From JBOGWY01 sp050694015 (GTDB lineage Bacteria; Actinomycetota; CADDZG01; WHSQ01), in the NCBI GenBank assembly GCA_050694015.1, contig JBOGWY010000194.1, forward strand, positions 1 to 6,072: DNA of 6,072 bases, written 5' to 3'. Below, piece after piece: positions 4,864 through 6,072 of this stretch; the first letter of the stretch is position 1, and each line of letters opens with the position of its first letter. The notes under the pieces were generated by a model. The model saw only the letters and a list, made by a program, of their open reading frames with translations. It ran no database searches and had not been told where the DNA came from. The position numbers and the translations under genes are program-made.

Positions 4864-5817
4864 ATGAGCCAAGCAACGCGCCCGTACGAATCGACGCGCG
4901 AGGAAGCTGCCCACGAGGATCTCGTTCGGCAGTATCTCCGCGAGATCGGACAGTACCCGCTCCTCACCGACGTCCAGGAGGTGGAGCTCGCCCGCGCCAT
5001 CGAAGAGGGCGAGAAGGCAGCGGAGAAACTCGACAAGGCCAAGAAGCTGACCGATAAGCAACGCGTCACGCTCGAGCAGGAAGTGCGGCTCGGTCGTCGC
5101 GCCAAGCGCCGCTTCATCCAGAGCAACCTTCGTCTGGTGGTCTCGATCGCCAAGAAGTACTCGGCGGCGGGACTCCCGCTGCTCGACCTGATCCAGGAGG
5201 GGAACCTCGGCCTGATGCGCGCGGTCGAGAAGTTCGACTACCAGCGCGGGTTCAAGTTCTCCACCTACGCGACGTGGTGGATCCGCCAGGCCATCACGCG
5301 AGCGATCGCGGACAAGGCTCGCACGATCCGTATCCCGGTGCACATGGTCGAGACGCTCTATCGCGTCCGCAAGGTCCAGAGCGAGCTGCTCGAGAAGCTC
5401 GGCCGCGAGCCGACGATCGAGGAGATCGCCGAGGGCTCCGACCTGTCGCCCGAAAAGGTACGCGAGGCGTTCCGGGTCCTGCCCGAGCCGGTCTCGCTCC
5501 ACGAGCCGGTGGGCGACGAGGACGCCGAGCTCGGTGACTTCATCGAGGACGAGGACGTCGAGGGTCCGTTCCAGGCCGCGGCGGTCGCGCTGCGCCAGGA
5601 GGACCTGTGGAACATGCTCGGCTCCCTCTCGGATCGCGAGCGCAAGGTTCTCGCCCTGCGCTTCGGTCTCGTGACCGGCGAGCCCCGCACGCTCGAAGAG
5701 GTCGGGAAAGAGTTCAACCTGACGCGCGAGCGGATCCGTCAGATCGAGGCCAAGGCCCTCTCGAAGCTGCGCCACCCGAGCACCCCCGGCAAGCTCCGAG
5801 ACATGGTGACGATCTAA
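4864..5817 (+). CDS. rpoD: Sigma-70 family RNA polymerase sigma factor (RpoD/SigA-SigB type)
   Basis: This 317-aa protein directs core RNA polymerase to -10/-35 promoters. An in-frame TAG immediately precedes the ATG at 4864, so no earlier start is possible. Domains are in the standard order: region 1.2 (about 17-50, VRQYLREIGQYPLLT), region 2 (about 78-148) with the core-binding DLIQEGNLGLMRAVEKFDY (108-126) and the -10 recognition helix FSTYATWWIRQAITRAI (132-148), region 3.0 with ARTIRIPVH (152-160), region 3.2 with EPVSLHEPVGDEDAELGDF (208-226), and region 4 with the -35 helix-turn-helix TLEEVGKEFNLTRERIRQIE (276-295). Region 1.1 and the long N-terminal extension of many actinobacterial primary sigmas are absent; the length is close to mycobacterial SigB. 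It could therefore be the primary sigma or a group-2 relative, and rpoD is a family-level symbol. It ends in tandem TAA TAA and is followed by a strong terminator, so it is probably monocistronic. Confidence 0.95.
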   Translation: MSQATRPYESTREEAAHEDLVRQYLREIGQYPLLTDVQEVELARAIEEGEKAAEKLDKAKKLTDKQRVTLEQEVRLGRRAKRRFIQSNLRLVVSIAKKYSAAGLPLLDLIQEGNLGLMRAVEKFDYQRGFKFSTYATWWIRQAITRAIADKARTIRIPVHMVETLYRVRKVQSELLEKLGREPTIEEIAEGSDLSPEKVREAFRVLPEPVSLHEPVGDEDAELGDFIEDEDVEGPFQAAAVALRQEDLWNMLGSLSDRERKVLALRFGLVTGEPRTLEEVGKEFNLTRERIRQIEAKALSKLRHPSTPGKLRDMVTI

Positions 5818-5873
5818 TAACTGTTTTGTGAGCACATAGCCGCGTTTTCAGGCGTCTAACTGCAGAACAAAAC

Positions 5874-5902
5874 AAAGGCCCCCGGGCCAACCGGGGGCCT
5901 TT
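5874..5902 (+). terminator. Intrinsic terminator after the sigma gene
   Basis: A perfect 12-bp stem AAAGGCCCCCGG/CCGGGGGCCTTT (5874-5885 with 5891-5902) has the 5-nt loop GCCAA and is followed by TCCTTTT. It lies 56 bp past the sigma stop. An outer pairing GTTTTGT (5823-5829) with ACAAAAC (5867-5873) just upstream could fold the intervening untranslated RNA into a further hairpin. Confidence 0.88.
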
Positions 5903-5976
5903 CCTTTTGCTCACGACGGAATCCCGGCCCCGGTCGTTGTGTTGCCACCTAAGCAAGCCTCGAAGCGCCGCACCCG

Positions 5977-5983
5977 AAAGGAG
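5977..5983 (+). promoter_or_regulatory. Ribosome binding site of the 3' partial gene
   Basis: AAAGGAG ends 10 nt before the ATG at 5994, which decides for that start over the in-frame ATG at 6000. No clear promoter was seen in 5903-5976. Confidence 0.65.
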
Positions 5984-5993
5984 CGCAGGCGAC

Positions 5994-6072
5994 ATGAGCA
6001 TGACGACGGACGTATTCACCGACCTCGAGCGATCGAAGAAGTACCGCGACGTCGCGAACACCATCCCCGAGG
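5994..6072 (+). CDS. Start of an unidentified gene, cut by the window end
   Basis: Only 26 codons are present, reading MSMTTDVFTDLERSKKYRDV and then ANTIPE. The AAAGGAG SD upstream, the position after a terminator, and actinobacterial-type codon use (GAC, CTC, ACC, AAG) support a real gene. The N-terminus is hydrophilic, with no signal peptide or membrane segment. This fragment is too short to identify the product. Confidence 0.7.
   Translation, partial: MSMTTDVFTDLERSKKYRDVANTIPE

Noticed and set aside
4509..5153. Long N-terminal extension of the DUF523 frame
   Set aside because: The extension runs antisense to the sigma gene start and has a composition unlike a protein domain. DUF523 proteins are about the length given by the start at 4508 or 4445.
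4549..5835. 428-codon minus-strand open frame across the sigma gene
   Set aside because: The sigma protein on the opposite strand has complete, collinear conserved regions. The antisense product has no recognisable domain and arises from codon bias.
1..6072. CRISPR arrays, tRNA/rRNA genes, insertion sequences or attachment sites
   Set aside because: No spaced direct repeats, cloverleaf, rRNA-like segments, transposase or terminal inverted repeats were seen. The clear hairpins are terminators by position.

Overview
The window is high-GC DNA (roughly 60% or more by eye). Its strong Shine-Dalgarno (SD) sequences, GC-rich intrinsic terminators and compact SigA/SigB-like sigma factor suggest an actinobacterium (Actinomycetota). 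The class cannot be fixed from this window. Most genes are on the minus strand in the left two thirds and on the plus strand at the right end.

Positions 1-3913 hold six small secreted-protein genes that fall into two paralogous families with three members each. Family A (about 211-222 aa) comprises A1 (44-691, minus), A2 (722-1390, minus) and A3 (2706-3341, plus). Family B (about 153-166 aa) comprises B1 (1514-1975, minus), B2 (1975-2451, minus) and B3 (3413-3913, minus). Transcription units read as A2-A1, then B2-B1 (stop and start overlap as TGATG), with A3 divergent from B2 and convergent with B3. Perfect terminator hairpins lie at 2-33, 1462-1490 and 3365-3390. All six precursors have a Sec-type signal peptide ending in an A-x-A site, followed at once by a run of 3-8 lysines/arginines. 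The A proteins look like all-beta domains. The B proteins carry four cysteines, a D-x-D-x-D-G loop in two of three copies, and an invariant SN(L/M)P C-terminus. I recognise neither family. The 3:3 interleaving makes them candidate partners in an undescribed cell-surface system. Both genes leaving the divergent region 2452-2705 have a perfect inverted repeat that could hide the ribosome binding site.

Positions 4008-4508 (minus) encode a DUF523 protein, the family of the [4Fe-4S] 2-thiouracil desulfurase TudS, with an unusual N-terminal extension built from an 18-bp tandem repeat. A gene-free region at 4509-4863 separates it from a divergent sigma-70 gene (4864-5817, plus). The sigma leader contains several mutually exclusive helices, one involving the ribosome binding site. 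A strong terminator follows the sigma gene, and an unidentified plus-strand gene starts at 5994 and runs off the end.

The sigma factor and DUF523 genes are likely housekeeping. Nothing in the sequence ties them functionally to the secreted cluster, although B3 lies 94 bp downstream of the DUF523 gene on the same strand and could be co-transcribed with it.
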